Notes: generated by a model from the letters alone, not told the origin. Shown: positions 49,922 through 59,493, numbered from the stretch's first letter. The stretch is DNA of 64,000 bases from Billgrantia kenyensis (GCF_013697085.1 NZ_JACEFT010000001.1:1-64000), one strand, 5' to 3'. Made by a program: numbers and translations.

Positions 49922-51037
49922 ATGCGCACTCTGCTCGTTCGGTTGGCAGGGGGCCTGACCCTTGTCGGCTCGAGTCAAGTGGCTCTGGCTAGCGGCTGGA
50001 ACATGCCCGTTGGGGTCACGGACCTCAGTAGAGAGATCTACAACCTACACATGGCGATCTTCTGGATCTGTGTAGTCATCGGCGTGATCGTGTTCGGGGT
50101 GATGTTCTATTCCCTCTTTCGCTATCGCCACTCCAAGGGCGCCAAGGCTGCCAACTTCCACGAGAACACCACCGTGGAGATCATCTGGACGGCGATCCCC
50201 CTCCTGATCCTCGTCGGCATGGCGATACCTGCCACTGCCACACTCAAGAAAATCTACGACCCTTCCGACGCCGAACTCGACGTTCTGGTCACCGGCCAGC
50301 AGTGGCGCTGGCGATATGAATATCTCGGTGAGGACGTTGCCTTCAATTCCAACCTGGCCACGCCCAGGGCACAGATTCGAGGCGACGAGGAGCGCGGCGA
50401 GCACTACCTGCTCGAGGTCGACGAGCCCTTGGTCCTGCCGATCAATCGCAAGGTGCGCTTCCTGTTCACTTCCGACGATGTGATCCACGCCTGGTGGGTA
50501 CCCGATTTCGCGGTCAAGCAGGATACGGTGCCGGGCTTCATCACCGAGAACTGGGTCCGCATCAACGAACCGGGCATCTACCGGGGGCAGTGCGCCGAGC
50601 TTTGCGGCGTCGACCACGCTTTCATGCCGATCGTCGTCCATGCCGTGGAAGAGGAAGAGTTCGATGCCTGGCTGGCGGAGCGTCAGGAGATGGCAGCGGA
50701 AGAGGCCATGGGCATCGACCGTGAGTGGGAACTCGACGAGCTGATGGAGCGGGGCGAGGGCGTGTACGGCAGCATCTGTGCCTCGTGCCACCAGGTCGAG
50801 GGTGAGGGCTCGCCACCTGCGTTCCCAGCACTTGCCGGCAACGAGCAGATGCTTGCCGACCTGGAGTGGCACAAGGACGTCATCATCAATGGGGTGTCCG
50901 GGACTGCCATGCCGTCGTTCCGTACCACGCTCAATCCGGTCGAGCTGGCGGCAGTGATCACCTATACCCGCAACGCCTGGGGCAACGATTCCGGCGATGT
51001 GGTGCAGCCCGCGGAAATCGCCGAGCGGCTGGAATGA
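49922..51037 (+). CDS. coxB: Cytochrome c oxidase subunit II fused to cytochrome c (caa3-type)
   Basis: The 371-residue protein begins after GGGAGG, with a signal peptide to about 23, two membrane helices (about 45-68 and 88-108) and a cupredoxin domain. CuA ligands are all visible: H189, C224, E226, C228, H232 and M235 in CAELCGVDHAFM. A C-terminal cytochrome c domain carries C286-A-S-C-H290 and a distal TAMPSF methionine. Electrons from soluble cytochrome c pass via the fused heme to CuA and then to subunit I. It is the first gene of coxB-coxA-ctaG-coxC. Confidence 0.97.
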   Translation: MRTLLVRLAGGLTLVGSSQVALASGWNMPVGVTDLSREIYNLHMAIFWICVVIGVIVFGVMFYSLFRYRHSKGAKAANFHENTTVEIIWTAIPLLILVGMAIPATATLKKIYDPSDAELDVLVTGQQWRWRYEYLGEDVAFNSNLATPRAQIRGDEERGEHYLLEVDEPLVLPINRKVRFLFTSDDVIHAWWVPDFAVKQDTVPGFITENWVRINEPGIYRGQCAELCGVDHAFMPIVVHAVEEEEFDAWLAERQEMAAEEAMGIDREWELDELMERGEGVYGSICASCHQVEGEGSPPAFPALAGNEQMLADLEWHKDVIINGVSGTAMPSFRTTLNPVELAAVITYTRNAWGNDSGDVVQPAEIAERLE

Positions 51038-51120
51038 TGATCGCCCTCACGCTGCCAATGGCGGCGTGAGGGGCCCTGGCGAGCTGCGATACAACAAGAC
51101 AATGATACTGGAGTATTCCG

Positions 51121-52758
51121 ATGGCCCCTAAGGTACCTCCTCAACCGACTCTCGAGCAGAGCACCGCTGCCGCGGAAGCGGGGCATGGACATGCCCACGA
51201 AGCGCCTCCCAAGGGCATCATGCGGTGGTTGCTGACGACCAATCACAAGGAGATCGGGACCATGTACCTGATCTTCTCGCTGATCATGTTCTTCATTGGC
51301 GGGATTTTCGCGCTGGTGGTTCGCCTCGAGCTCTTCCAGCCGGGGATGCAGTTCGTGAACCCCGAGTTCTTCAACCAGATGACCACCATGCATGGCCTGA
51401 TCATGGTCTTTGCCGCGGTCATGCCAGCGTTTACCGGGCTGGCCAACTGGATGATTCCGCTGCAGATCGGGGCACCCGACATGGCGCTGCCGCGACTGAA
51501 CAACTTCAGCTTCTGGCTGCTCCCGGTGGCCTTCGGGCTGCTGCTGTCGACCCTGTTCATGCCGGGCGGCGGACCGAACTTCGGTTGGACGTTCTATGCC
51601 CCGCTGTCGACGACCTACGCTCCGCCGTCCACTACCTTCTTCATTCTTTCGCTGCATATTGCCGGCATCAGTTCGATCCTCGGGGCAATCAACATCATCG
51701 CCACCATCCTGAACATGCGCGCGCCTGGCATGCGTATGATGGACATGCCGCTGTTCGTGTGGACCTGGCTGATCACTTCCTTCCTGCTGATCGCGGTGAT
51801 GCCGGTGCTGGCCGGCGTGATAACCATGATGCTGATGGATATCAACTTCGGGACCAGCTTCTTCAACGCCGCGGGTGGCGGCGACCCGGTACTGTTCCAG
51901 CACCTGTTCTGGTTCTTCGGGCACCCCGAGGTCTACATCATGATCCTGCCGGCCTTCGGGATCGTGTCGGCGATCATTCCCGCCTTTGCCCGCAAGCGCC
52001 TGTTCGGCTACGCCTCGATGGTGTATGCCACGGGCGCCATCGCGGTCTTGTCGTTCCTGGTCTGGGGGCACCACATGTTCGTGGTGGGCATGCCGCTGGC
52101 CGCCCAGCTGTTCTTCATGTATGCCACCATGCTGATCGCCGTGCCCACCGGGGTTAAGATTTTCAACTGGGTGACCACGCTGTTCCGCGGCTCGATCAGC
52201 TTCGAGCCACCGATGCTGTTTGCCCTGGCCTTCGTGGTGCTTTTCACCATTGGCGGCTTCTCCGGGCTGATGCTGGCGATCGCGCCTGCGGACTTCCAGT
52301 ATCACGACACCTACTTCGTGGTCGCGCATTTCCACTACGTGCTGGTGCCTGGCGCGATCTTCTCCATCATCGCCGCCGTCTATTTCTGGCTGCCCAAGTG
52401 GACCGGCCACTATCCCAACGTGCGCCTGGCACAGTGGCATTTCTGGCTCTCGGTGATCAGCGTCAACCTGACCTTCTTCCCGATGCACTTCTCCGGGCTT
52501 GCCGGCATGCCGCGACGGATTCCCGACTATGCGCTGCAGTTCGCCGACTTCAACATGGTTTCGTCGATCGGCGCCTTCATGTTCGGCTTTTCGCAGCTGC
52601 TGTTCGTCGCCGTGATCGTGATGTGCGTGCGTGGCGGTCAGAAGGCACCGGCGGCCGCCTGGGGCGAGTTCGCCGATGATCTGGAGTGGAGCGTGCCCAG
52701 CCCCGCACCGTTGCACACCTTCGAAACGCCGCCGACCTTCAAGCGTCCGGCTCACTGA
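51121..52758 (+). CDS. coxA: Cytochrome c oxidase subunit I
   Basis: The 545-residue, twelve-helix core subunit of the proton-pumping heme-copper oxidase. Ligands: H91 (HGLIMVF) and H405 for heme a; H403 for heme a3 (AHFHYV); H268, H317 and H318 for CuB ([14 protein letters not shown]); Y272 is positioned for the His-Tyr crosslink. It follows coxB by 83 bases, with GGAG before the ATG. An N-terminal extension rich in His/Ala/Pro precedes helix 1. Confidence 0.98.
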   Translation: MAPKVPPQPTLEQSTAAAEAGHGHAHEAPPKGIMRWLLTTNHKEIGTMYLIFSLIMFFIGGIFALVVRLELFQPGMQFVNPEFFNQMTTMHGLIMVFAAVMPAFTGLANWMIPLQIGAPDMALPRLNNFSFWLLPVAFGLLLSTLFMPGGGPNFGWTFYAPLSTTYAPPSTTFFILSLHIAGISSILGAINIIATILNMRAPGMRMMDMPLFVWTWLITSFLLIAVMPVLAGVITMMLMDINFGTSFFNAAGGGDPVLFQHLFWFFGHPEVYIMILPAFGIVSAIIPAFARKRLFGYASMVYATGAIAVLSFLVWGHHMFVVGMPLAAQLFFMYATMLIAVPTGVKIFNWVTTLFRGSISFEPPMLFALAFVVLFTIGGFSGLMLAIAPADFQYHDTYFVVAHFHYVLVPGAIFSIIAAVYFWLPKWTGHYPNVRLAQWHFWLSVISVNLTFFPMHFSGLAGMPRRIPDYALQFADFNMVSSIGAFMFGFSQLLFVAVIVMCVRGGQKAPAAAWGEFADDLEWSVPSPAPLHTFETPPTFKRPAH

Positions 52759-52807
52759 TTCGGATTGCCGGCCAAGTGCGGCCGGCCTTCGATAGGAGGA
52801 GTGAAGC

Positions 52808-53401
52808 ATGTCTCAGGATGATAACGAGGTCAGGCAGGCGGGAGTGCGCCGTACCGTCTGGCGTAGCGTGGCGGCCCTGGTCGGCATGTTCGCCTTTGCC
52901 TGGGCGCTGGTGCCGCTCTACGATGTCTTCTGTCGTGTCACCGGGATCAACGGCCAGGTGGATACCACGGCCCAGGCGCTGGTCCACGATGACGTGGATG
53001 AGTCGCGCATGGTCACGGTGCAGTTCATTACCCGAAACGGCTCGGGGTTGCCCTGGCGCCTGGATGTCGAAACACGCCAGGTACGTCTGCATCCGGGCCA
53101 GACCTCGGAAGTCAACTTTACGTTCAGTAACCAAAGCCGCAGCGAGAACTGGGCACGTGCCGTGCCCAGCGTCACGCCCAATACCGCCACCCGCCATGTT
53201 CGCAAGTCGTCCTGTTTCTGCTTCGAGGAGCAGTTGCTGCAGGCGGGGGAGCGGGTAGAAATGCCGCTGGTGTTCCAGTTGGACCGGGACCTCCCGCCCG
53301 AGGTCACTACCGTCACTCTGGTCTATACCCTCTATCCCGTTGAGGGCAAAACCCAAAAGCTGCAGGCCGGGGTCAAGCTCGACGAAGGAGGTGAGGCATG
53401 A
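52808..53401 (+). CDS. ctaG: Cytochrome c oxidase assembly protein CtaG/Cox11 (CuB insertion)
   Basis: The 197-residue protein has one N-terminal membrane helix (about 19-41, ending VPLYDVFC) and a periplasmic beta domain with the copper-binding CFCF motif (SSCFCFEEQ). Cox11 proteins deliver copper to CuB of subunit I. GGAGGAG precedes the ATG by seven bases. The C-terminus overlaps coxC as ATGA. Confidence 0.95.
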   Translation: MSQDDNEVRQAGVRRTVWRSVAALVGMFAFAWALVPLYDVFCRVTGINGQVDTTAQALVHDDVDESRMVTVQFITRNGSGLPWRLDVETRQVRLHPGQTSEVNFTFSNQSRSENWARAVPSVTPNTATRHVRKSSCFCFEEQLLQAGERVEMPLVFQLDRDLPPEVTTVTLVYTLYPVEGKTQKLQAGVKLDEGGEA

Positions 53402-54258
53402 GTGGTGGAAGTTACTACGTACCCGTAACCAGCAAGTGGCCCATACTTGGTTCCCTGGCGCTGGGTGTGCTGATGATCGGCACCGGCATGATGCTGGTGC
53501 ATGGACGGGGCACCCTGATCACCCTGGTCGGTCTTGCCGGGGTCATTGCCGTGATGGCGCTGTGGTTCCGTGATGTGGTGGTGGAGTCGCGCAGCGGGCT
53601 CTACGATGCCCAGATGGACCGCTCGTTCCGTTGGGGCATGGGCTGGTTCATCTTCTCCGAAGTGATGTTCTTCGCCGCCTTCTTCGGCGCGCTGTTCTAC
53701 GTGCGCACTTTCGCCGTGCCCTGGTTGGCGGGCGAAGGCACCAAGGGAGCAACGGCGCTGCTGTGGCCGGAGTTCACCGCGCACTGGCCGTTGCTGAGCC
53801 CTCCCGATGCATCGATTGCCGGACCCTTGCAGGTGTTCAGCCCGTGGCACCTGCCACTGGTCAATACCCTGATTCTGGTTTCGTCGAGTATTACCCTCAC
53901 CGTCGCCCACGAGGCGTTGAAGGAGGGCAAGCGTCAGGTGTGTCGTAACTGGCTGGCCGGTACCATCCTGCTGGGCCTTGCCTTCATCACGATCCAGGGA
54001 GTGGAGTACTACGAGGCGTATGCGCATTACGGCATCACGCTGCAGGCCGGCATCTACGGTGCCACCTTCTTCATCTTGACGGGCTTTCACGGTGTGCACG
54101 TCATCGTCGGAACGATCATCCTCATCGTGATGCTGGTCAGGGTGATGCGTTATCACTTTTTGGCCGAGGACCATTTCGGCTTCGAGGCGTCTTGCTGGTA
54201 CTGGCACTTCGTCGATGTGGTGTGGGTAGGATTGTTCCTGTTCGTCTATGTCTTCTGA
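53398..54258 (+). CDS. coxC: Cytochrome c oxidase subunit III
   Basis: The 286-residue protein has seven predicted helices. Typical subunit III blocks are RWGMGWFIFSEVMFFAAFFGALFY, ITLTVAHEALKEG, YYEAYAHYGITLQAGIYGATFFILTGFHGVHVIVG, and the terminal FEASCWYWHFVDVVWVGLFLFVYVF. It stabilises subunit I and the proton uptake path. It overlaps ctaG by four bases, so translation is coupled. Confidence 0.97.
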   Translation: MSGGSYYVPVTSKWPILGSLALGVLMIGTGMMLVHGRGTLITLVGLAGVIAVMALWFRDVVVESRSGLYDAQMDRSFRWGMGWFIFSEVMFFAAFFGALFYVRTFAVPWLAGEGTKGATALLWPEFTAHWPLLSPPDASIAGPLQVFSPWHLPLVNTLILVSSSITLTVAHEALKEGKRQVCRNWLAGTILLGLAFITIQGVEYYEAYAHYGITLQAGIYGATFFILTGFHGVHVIVGTIILIVMLVRVMRYHFLAEDHFGFEASCWYWHFVDVVWVGLFLFVYVF

Positions 54259-54307
54259 GCCATAGCTCGTGCTGACGTGGGGCTGCCAACGGCGGCAGCC
54301 CGGGCGA

Positions 54308-54505
54308 TCAAGCCGCGCCCAGGCTGCCGAAGTAAAAGCCGTAGAACAGCAATGCGAGCAGTAATGCTGCCAATGCGACGCGAATTTTCAGAGAAATCAG
54401 CAAGCGCCTCGAGCTGGAGTCGTCTCGGAGCAGAAAGCCAACGCCGGCGGCCAGGCTGGTCAACATGGCCAGGAAGACAACGGCTATCAGGGTCTTGAGG
54501 AACAT
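54308..54505 (-). CDS. DUF2909 twin-transmembrane protein
   Basis: The start is ATG at 54505 on the minus strand with GGAG six bases upstream; MECP upstream is an unlikely extension. The 65-residue product begins MFLKTLIAVVFLAML and has two hydrophobic helices separated by a short RDDSSSRRLLISLKIR loop, the DUF2909 pattern. It lies antisense between coxC and the SURF1 gene, an arrangement seen in other gammaproteobacterial cox regions. Role unknown, probably linked to oxidase biogenesis. Confidence 0.85.
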   Translation of the reverse strand: MFLKTLIAVVFLAMLTSLAAGVGFLLRDDSSSRRLLISLKIRVALAALLLALLFYGFYFGSLGAA

Positions 54506-55232
54506 GGGGCACTCCATCGGAAGTCAGGGGGTTGGCGGCTGGCGTTTGAAAGCCTGGTTCTCGTTGTGGTCGCTGCTGGTGTTGCTGGGGCTGTTTCTTG
54601 GACTATGGCAGTGGGAGCGGGCGGAGGACAAGCGCGAATACCTGGCACGCCTCGACGCCGCTCCAACGCTCGAAGCGCCCTATGAAACGCCTCCTGCAGG
54701 CACGCGCCTCACCCTGCGTGGCCACTTTGTCGAAGACCTGACGCTCTTCCTGGACAACCGCACCCACCAGGGCCAGCTGGGTGTCGCGGTGTTGACACCG
54801 CTGCGAACCGAGGATGGCCGCCTGTGGCTGATCCAGCGTGGTTTCCTTGCCACCGGGCCGAGCCGGGAAACGCCGCAGGTCGAGACCCCTTCAGGGGAGG
54901 TCGTCGTCGAAGGCCGCTGGCAGCCCGGCGGCAGTGGAACGCCGCTGTTCGGGCCCAATCAGGAAGGCCGGAGGCTGCAGCGTATCGAGCTGGCCGCATG
55001 GGAGTCGGTCGCAGACTTCAGCCACGATGGGTGGATGCACCTCGAGCGTGGTCAGGGTCTGCTCGAACCGTGGTGGCAGCCCAGCGTCATGCCCCCCAGC
55101 CGGCATGTCGGATACGCCGTCCAGTGGTGGGGGCTGGCGCTGGCTGCCCTGATCGTGATGCTATTGGGGGGGCGGCGGCTGTCACGGGACCGCCGGGATG
55201 CCGCCAAGCCTGACACAGAGAGTTCGCCTTGA
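54504..55232 (+). CDS. SURF1 family cytochrome oxidase biogenesis protein
   Basis: The start taken is ATG 54504, preceded by GAGG; the frame is open to 54465. The product has 242 residues, two membrane helices (near 20-38 and 205-222) and SURF1 hallmarks: FLGLWQWERAEDKREYL, LFLDNRTHQGQLGVAVLTPL, WLIQRGFL, and RHVGYAVQWWGLALAALI. SURF1 proteins help place heme A in subunit I. Its first codon overlaps that of the divergent DUF2909 gene by two bases, so their expression signals must interpenetrate. Confidence 0.92.
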   Translation: MGHSIGSQGVGGWRLKAWFSLWSLLVLLGLFLGLWQWERAEDKREYLARLDAAPTLEAPYETPPAGTRLTLRGHFVEDLTLFLDNRTHQGQLGVAVLTPLRTEDGRLWLIQRGFLATGPSRETPQVETPSGEVVVEGRWQPGGSGTPLFGPNQEGRRLQRIELAAWESVADFSHDGWMHLERGQGLLEPWWQPSVMPPSRHVGYAVQWWGLALAALIVMLLGGRRLSRDRRDAAKPDTESSP

Positions 55233-55245
55233 AGGAGACGACGCC

Positions 55246-55788
55246 TTGCAGGAAGCCATGAGGATACGCCACCAGCGCCTCAAGCTGCTGGCCTTGATTG
55301 CCATTTTCGCGCTGCCGGTGATCTCGGCCTGGGTAATGGTGCAGTGGCGTGTCGGTATTCCTGAGCAGCGCACGGCTCACGGCGAACTGGCGCCGGATGT
55401 GCCGACCCTTGTCCAGTGGCCCTTGGCTGAGTATCGGCTCGCCGAGGAGGAAGGGGACTGGCTGCTGGCTTTCGACTGCTCAGTGGCCTGTGCCGAAGAG
55501 GCCGACCGCTGGTGGCGCCTGCATCGTGCGCTTGGCCGCGAGGCGCCGCGGGTGACGCGGTTGCGCATCGGCGGCGAGATCGATCCCTTGCCGGGGGAGG
55601 TGGCAACCGAGTGGCTCGATATTCCCGACTGGCAGGCGCCCGGTCGAGTCTGGGTGATCGATCCCGGGGGGCAGGTGGTATTGAGCTATGGTCGTGAGGT
55701 CGGACAGCGCGAAGTGATGGATGATCTTAGCCATCTGCTGCGAATGAACCCGGATCGACGGTCGCTCCCCGAGCGCATTGGCGATTAG
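55246..55788 (+). CDS. Single-TM protein of the oxidase cluster, function unknown
   Basis: TTG 55246 is favoured because AAGGAG overlaps the upstream stop eight bases before it; ATG 55258 is possible. The 180-residue protein has one N-terminal helix (about 13-31) and a periplasmic domain with FDCSVACAEEADRWWRLHRALG, whose two cysteines (C-SVA-C) and surrounding fold vaguely recall thioredoxin-like SCO proteins, but the CxxxC and distal histidine of a copper SCO are not convincingly present. The gene sits between SURF1 and ctaA, so a role in oxidase assembly is likely. Confidence 0.8.
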   Translation: MQEAMRIRHQRLKLLALIAIFALPVISAWVMVQWRVGIPEQRTAHGELAPDVPTLVQWPLAEYRLAEEEGDWLLAFDCSVACAEEADRWWRLHRALGREAPRVTRLRIGGEIDPLPGEVATEWLDIPDWQAPGRVWVIDPGGQVVLSYGREVGQREVMDDLSHLLRMNPDRRSLPERIGD

Positions 55789-55836
55789 CGCCGAGTTCCG
55801 ACGCCCTCGATCGCCTTCGAACCAAGGATCCACAAC

Positions 55837-56916
55837 ATGCCGAGCGTTTCGATGCCAGATGCTTCCCTCCAGCCAGCCACGGCGCGGTTGCGCCTGTTGC
55901 TGCGCCTGAGCCTGGCGGGGGTGGTGTTTACCACCGTAGTGATTCTGATCGGGGTCTGGACCCGGTTGGTGGATGCCGGGCTGGGCTGCCCGGACTGGCC
56001 GGGGTGCTATGGACGGCTGGTGGTGCCGGATGCCGAGAGGGCCATGGCCCACTCTCCGGATGCACCGCTGGAAGTCTTCAAGGCCTGGGTCGAGATGATC
56101 CATCGCTATGTGGCCTCGGCATTGGGCCTGCTGGTGATCGCCCTGCTCGTGTTGGGCGCTGGCCTGCGTCGCCGCCCCGGCTATCCCTGGGCCACCAGCG
56201 TGGCACTGCTGATCGTGATCCTGCTGCAGGGGGCCTTCGGTGCCTTCACCGTGACCCTCAAGCTATGGCCCCAGGTCGTGACGATGCATCTGCTGGGCGG
56301 GCTTGCGGTACTGCTGCTGTTCCTCTGGCTGCACCTGAGCCTGCGCCGCTTTGCCAAGGGCGATGCGGCACCGAGTTCGCGCAGGCGCCGCCTGACCCCA
56401 TTGTGGGGTGTCGCCATGCTCATGCTGCTGCTGCAGCTTGCACTGGGTGGTTGGGTGTCGAGCAACTACGCCGGCATCGCCTGCCAGGGCTTTCCGACCT
56501 GCAACGGCGAGTGGTGGCCCGAAATGGACTGGAGCGAAGGCTTCCACCTGACCCAGACCGTGGGCCCCAACTACCTGCATGGCCAACTGCATGCCGATGC
56601 ACGTACCGCCATTCATCAAGGGCACCGCATCGGTGCGCTGTTGCTGGGGCTGGCGCTGGTGGCACTGGCGGCACGCTACTGGAAGGAGACGAGGCTGCGC
56701 CCCTGGCTCGGGGGGCTGGTCATCGCTTACGGTGTCCAGCTAGGGCTTGGCATTGCCAACGTTCTGATGTGGCTGCCCCTATGGCTGGCACTGCTGCATA
56801 CGGCCGGCGCCGTGGCGTTGGTGTTGCTGATGGCACTTGGGCTCTGGCAATGGCGGGAATCGGCTCTGGTGGCCGATGATTCAACACGACGGGACAAGGA
56901 GTGGGTACATGTCTAA
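55837..56916 (+). CDS. ctaA: Heme A synthase (COX15/CtaA)
   Basis: The 359-residue protein has eight membrane helices. It shows the CtaA signatures GVWTRLVDAGLGCPDWPGCYG and, in the second half, WVSSNYAGIACQGFPTCNGEWWP, plus histidines in EMIHRYVAS, TMHLLGG, IHQGHRIGA and LLHTAGA that ligate hemes. It oxidises the C8 methyl of heme O to heme A. The start is ATG 55837. The stop overlaps ctaB by eight bases. Confidence 0.95.
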   Translation: MPSVSMPDASLQPATARLRLLLRLSLAGVVFTTVVILIGVWTRLVDAGLGCPDWPGCYGRLVVPDAERAMAHSPDAPLEVFKAWVEMIHRYVASALGLLVIALLVLGAGLRRRPGYPWATSVALLIVILLQGAFGAFTVTLKLWPQVVTMHLLGGLAVLLLFLWLHLSLRRFAKGDAAPSSRRRRLTPLWGVAMLMLLLQLALGGWVSSNYAGIACQGFPTCNGEWWPEMDWSEGFHLTQTVGPNYLHGQLHADARTAIHQGHRIGALLLGLALVALAARYWKETRLRPWLGGLVIAYGVQLGLGIANVLMWLPLWLALLHTAGAVALVLLMALGLWQWRESALVADDSTRRDKEWVHV

Positions 56917-57847
56917 CGCGCTGATGAAACGCTCGGGTGTGAAGCGCGACCTGCTGGCTCAGTGGGAGGCGTCTGACTGGACCTGGCAGGACCTGCTCAC
57001 GCTATGCAAGCCCAGGGTGGTGATGGTCATGCTGGCGTGTGCCCTGGTAGGCATGGCGCTGGCGACACCGACATTGCCTGCGCTTGCCACGGTGGTGTTC
57101 GGCCTGGCCGGGATTGGCATGGCGGCCGGTGGTGCTGCTGCCTTCAATCATGTGGTGGATCGCCGACTCGACGCCATGATGTTGCGCACGTCACAGCGGC
57201 CGCTGGCCGCCCAGCGTATGCCGACGGTGCTGGCACTGGGGTGGGCTTCGCTGCTGTCGATCGCCGGGATCACCTTGCTGCTGTGGCAGGTCAATGCCCT
57301 GACGGCGTGGCTGACGCTGGCCTCCCTGATCGGCTATGCGCTCATCTATACGGCCTTTCTCAAGCGTGCCACGCCTCAGAACATCGTCATCGGCGGTGTC
57401 GCCGGGGCAGCGCCGCCGATGCTGGGCTGGACGGCGGTGACCGGGCAGTTGGGGCCGGAGCCGTTACTGCTGGTGCTGATCGTATTCGCCTGGACGCCGC
57501 CTCACTTTTGGGCCCTGGCAATCCACAAGCGCGATGAATATGCCCGTGCCGGCGTACCGATGCTGCCGGTGACGCATGGCGAGGCGTTCACGCGGCTTCA
57601 GGTCTGGCTCTATGGCTGGCTGACCGTCGCCGTGACGCTGCTGCCGTTCGTGATCGGCATGAGCGGTGCCGTCTATCTGGTGGGCGTCATGGCACTCAAC
57701 GCGCGCTTCATGTACTGGAACTGGAAGGTCTGGCGTGGCGCGGACCCCAAGGCGCCCCTGGCGGCCTTCTGGTTCTCGATCCGCTATATCCTGGGAGTCT
57801 TCGGCGTGCTGTTGCTGGATCACTATGCCGGGCTCTGGGCATTCTGA
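56909..57847 (+). CDS. ctaB: Protoheme IX farnesyltransferase (COX10/CtaB)
   Basis: The start is ATG 56909, with AAGGAG seven bases upstream inside ctaA. The 312-residue polytopic UbiA-family enzyme has the first aspartate-rich motif as NHVVDRRLDAMMLRTSQRPLAA and the second as WTPPHFWALAIHKRDEYARAGVPMLPV. It converts heme B to heme O for CtaA. It is the last gene of the oxidase block, before a strong hairpin. Confidence 0.96.
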   Translation: MSNALMKRSGVKRDLLAQWEASDWTWQDLLTLCKPRVVMVMLACALVGMALATPTLPALATVVFGLAGIGMAAGGAAAFNHVVDRRLDAMMLRTSQRPLAAQRMPTVLALGWASLLSIAGITLLLWQVNALTAWLTLASLIGYALIYTAFLKRATPQNIVIGGVAGAAPPMLGWTAVTGQLGPEPLLLVLIVFAWTPPHFWALAIHKRDEYARAGVPMLPVTHGEAFTRLQVWLYGWLTVAVTLLPFVIGMSGAVYLVGVMALNARFMYWNWKVWRGADPKAPLAAFWFSIRYILGVFGVLLLDHYAGLWAF

Positions 57848-57873
57848 ACCCCTGGCGTGTGACCTCAAGACCC

Positions 57874-57906
57874 GCAAGCGCCCGGCATCTCCTGCCGGGC
57901 GCTTGC
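57874..57906 (+). terminator. Strong hairpin after ctaB
   Basis: GCAAGCGCCCGGCA (57874-57887) pairs perfectly with TGCCGGGCGCTTGC (57893-57906) around TCTCC. The 14-bp GC-rich stem marks the end of the oxidase operon, although only a mixed-base tail follows. Confidence 0.7.
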
Positions 57907-58013
57907 GATCATCCTCTACCCGGGCTTCATCAGGAGCTTTGTGACAGTCCGCAACTGTGCCGAGGTGCGGCTTGCGTTACAATTCTGCCAGGAATTCACA
58001 GCCTGGAGATTCG

Positions 58014-58481
58014 ATGACCCCGACAATGGCACTGATCCTTCTCGCATTGGGCCTGGCCATCGTTGCCGGACTGGCGGCCTATGCGTTCACCCTGTGGCAG
58101 GAGGTGAAGCGACGAGAGGCCTTTCGTGAGGAAGAGCTACGCCGAGCCCATGAGAACTGTCTGTCGAACCTCGAGATCGTGGCCTCTTCGCTGATTCAGG
58201 AACAGGTCGACATTACCGAGGGAGCCTGGCGCTGCAAGCTGTTGCTCGACATACTCGACCCAAGGCTGCTCGAACGCCCCGATTTCCAGGCTTTCGCCGA
58301 AGTGTATTCGCGCACGCAGCATCTCCATACTCACTCTGCGCGCCAGGCCCTGACGCCGCGCGAGCGCATGCGCGAAGACCGTGAGCGGCTCGAGGTCGAG
58401 GCTGAGTGGCGCCAGCCGGTGCTCGAGGCGGCGGGTCGAGTCCTCGAGTTCCGGCGTGGCTGGCCGGAAAGTCTGCATTGA
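58014..58481 (+). CDS. DUF2489 family membrane-anchored protein
   Basis: ATG 58014 has TGGAGA upstream. The 155-residue protein has one N-terminal helix (about 5-26) and a cytoplasmic helical domain with ENCLSNLEIVASSLIQEQVDITEGAWRCKLLLD, characteristic of DUF2489, common in gammaproteobacteria. Function unknown. The gene stands alone between the oxidase terminator and the OmpA-like gene. A TACAAT box at 57978-57983 may be its -10. Confidence 0.85.
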   Translation: MTPTMALILLALGLAIVAGLAAYAFTLWQEVKRREAFREEELRRAHENCLSNLEIVASSLIQEQVDITEGAWRCKLLLDILDPRLLERPDFQAFAEVYSRTQHLHTHSARQALTPRERMREDRERLEVEAEWRQPVLEAAGRVLEFRRGWPESLH

Positions 58482-58728
58482 AGGCTATACAATGCTTTTA
58501 CGGCACGTTATGTTGTCGCCGCTCCGTTGGCTCGCGCGAGCGGTATCTTGCCGTTTCATGGTGTTTGCTGGCAGGGCGCGGCCCGAACAGTAAAGCAGAA
58601 GAGTGTGACGGCGCTTTGAGCGTGGCCATTAAAGGCCTACACTTGACCCCGTTGGGCCAATGAATGTCCTGACTATCGGGCGCTCACTTACGTATGGCCC
58701 CGAGAAAAAATCAAGAAGGAGTCTTGCA

Positions 58729-59430
58729 ATGAAAAAATCAACGACTGGCTTGCTGTTGGGTTCCGCCCTGGTGATCGGCCTTTCCGGCTGCGCCACGGAT
58801 TTCCAGAGGGGCGGTGATAGAGCTGGGGGTACTGCGACGGCCGGCACCGGTGGCGGCACCGCCTGGTATCAACAGCCGGTGGTGTGTGGCATTGCCGGCG
58901 GCCTGATTGGCGGCAGCATTGGCTATGCCGTCAGCGGTGAATCCGATGAAGACGCCGGCATCGCCGTGGGCGGCGCGTCGGGTGCAGCGATCGGTGCTCT
59001 GCTGTGTGCCGACCACACGCCGGAGCCCGAGCCGGTGGCCGAGCCCGAGCCGATGCCTGAGCCTGAGCCGGCACCGGTGCAAGAGTTCGAGCCGGTGGTG
59101 CTGAGCAGCGAAGTCACCTTCGCCTTCGACTCTGCCGAGATCCGCCCCGGCGCTCACCAGACCCTGCAGGACGTCGCTACCACCCTGCGCGAGAATCCCG
59201 ACCTGCGCGTGCGCATCGAGGGCCACACCGACTCTGTAGGCTCCCCGCAGTACAACGTTGGCCTGTCTCAGCGTCGTGCCGACTCCGTGCGTGAGTTCCT
59301 GGTATCGCAGGGCATTGCGGAAGGTCGCATGGACACTCGGGGTTATGGCGAAGAGCGTCCGGTTGCCACCAACGACACCGACGAAGGACGGGCCCAGAAC
59401 CGTCGCGTCGAGATCGTCAACTGGGACTGA
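58729..59430 (+). CDS. OmpA-like outer-membrane lipoprotein
   Basis: ATG 58729 follows AAGAAGGAG. The 233-residue product has a lipoprotein signal (MKKSTTGLLLGSALVIGLSGC, lipobox LSGC, lipidated C21), a glycine-zipper-like segment (about 45-85, GGLIGGSIGYAVSG), a Pro-Glu linker (PEPEPVAEPEPMPEPEP) and a C-terminal OmpA domain (about 125-233) with VTFAFDSAEIRP, IEGHTDSVGSPQYNVGLSQRRADSV, GYGEERPVATN and the peptidoglycan-contacting GRAQNRRVEI. It tethers the outer membrane to peptidoglycan. The 247-base interval upstream holds no gene. Confidence 0.93.
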   Translation: MKKSTTGLLLGSALVIGLSGCATDFQRGGDRAGGTATAGTGGGTAWYQQPVVCGIAGGLIGGSIGYAVSGESDEDAGIAVGGASGAAIGALLCADHTPEPEPVAEPEPMPEPEPAPVQEFEPVVLSSEVTFAFDSAEIRPGAHQTLQDVATTLRENPDLRVRIEGHTDSVGSPQYNVGLSQRRADSVREFLVSQGIAEGRMDTRGYGEERPVATNDTDEGRAQNRRVEIVNWD

Positions 59431-59467
59431 GGTAAACCTCTCGGGCGCTCGCCCGACGAGGCATTTG

Positions 59468-59493
59468 GCAGGGGCACCTTCGGGTGCCCCTGC
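59468..59493 (+). terminator. UUCG-capped terminator hairpin after the OmpA-like gene
   Basis: GCAGGGGCACC (59468-59478) and GGTGCCCCTGC (59483-59493) close on a TTCG tetraloop, one of the most stable RNA loops. A shorter TCGGGCG/CGCCCGA stem precedes it near 59440-59455. Confidence 0.75.

Noticed and set aside
50962..52809. 615-codon minus-strand frame opposite coxA
   Set aside because: coxA has every catalytic ligand in the sense frame; the antisense product is His/Gln/Glu-rich shadow sequence.
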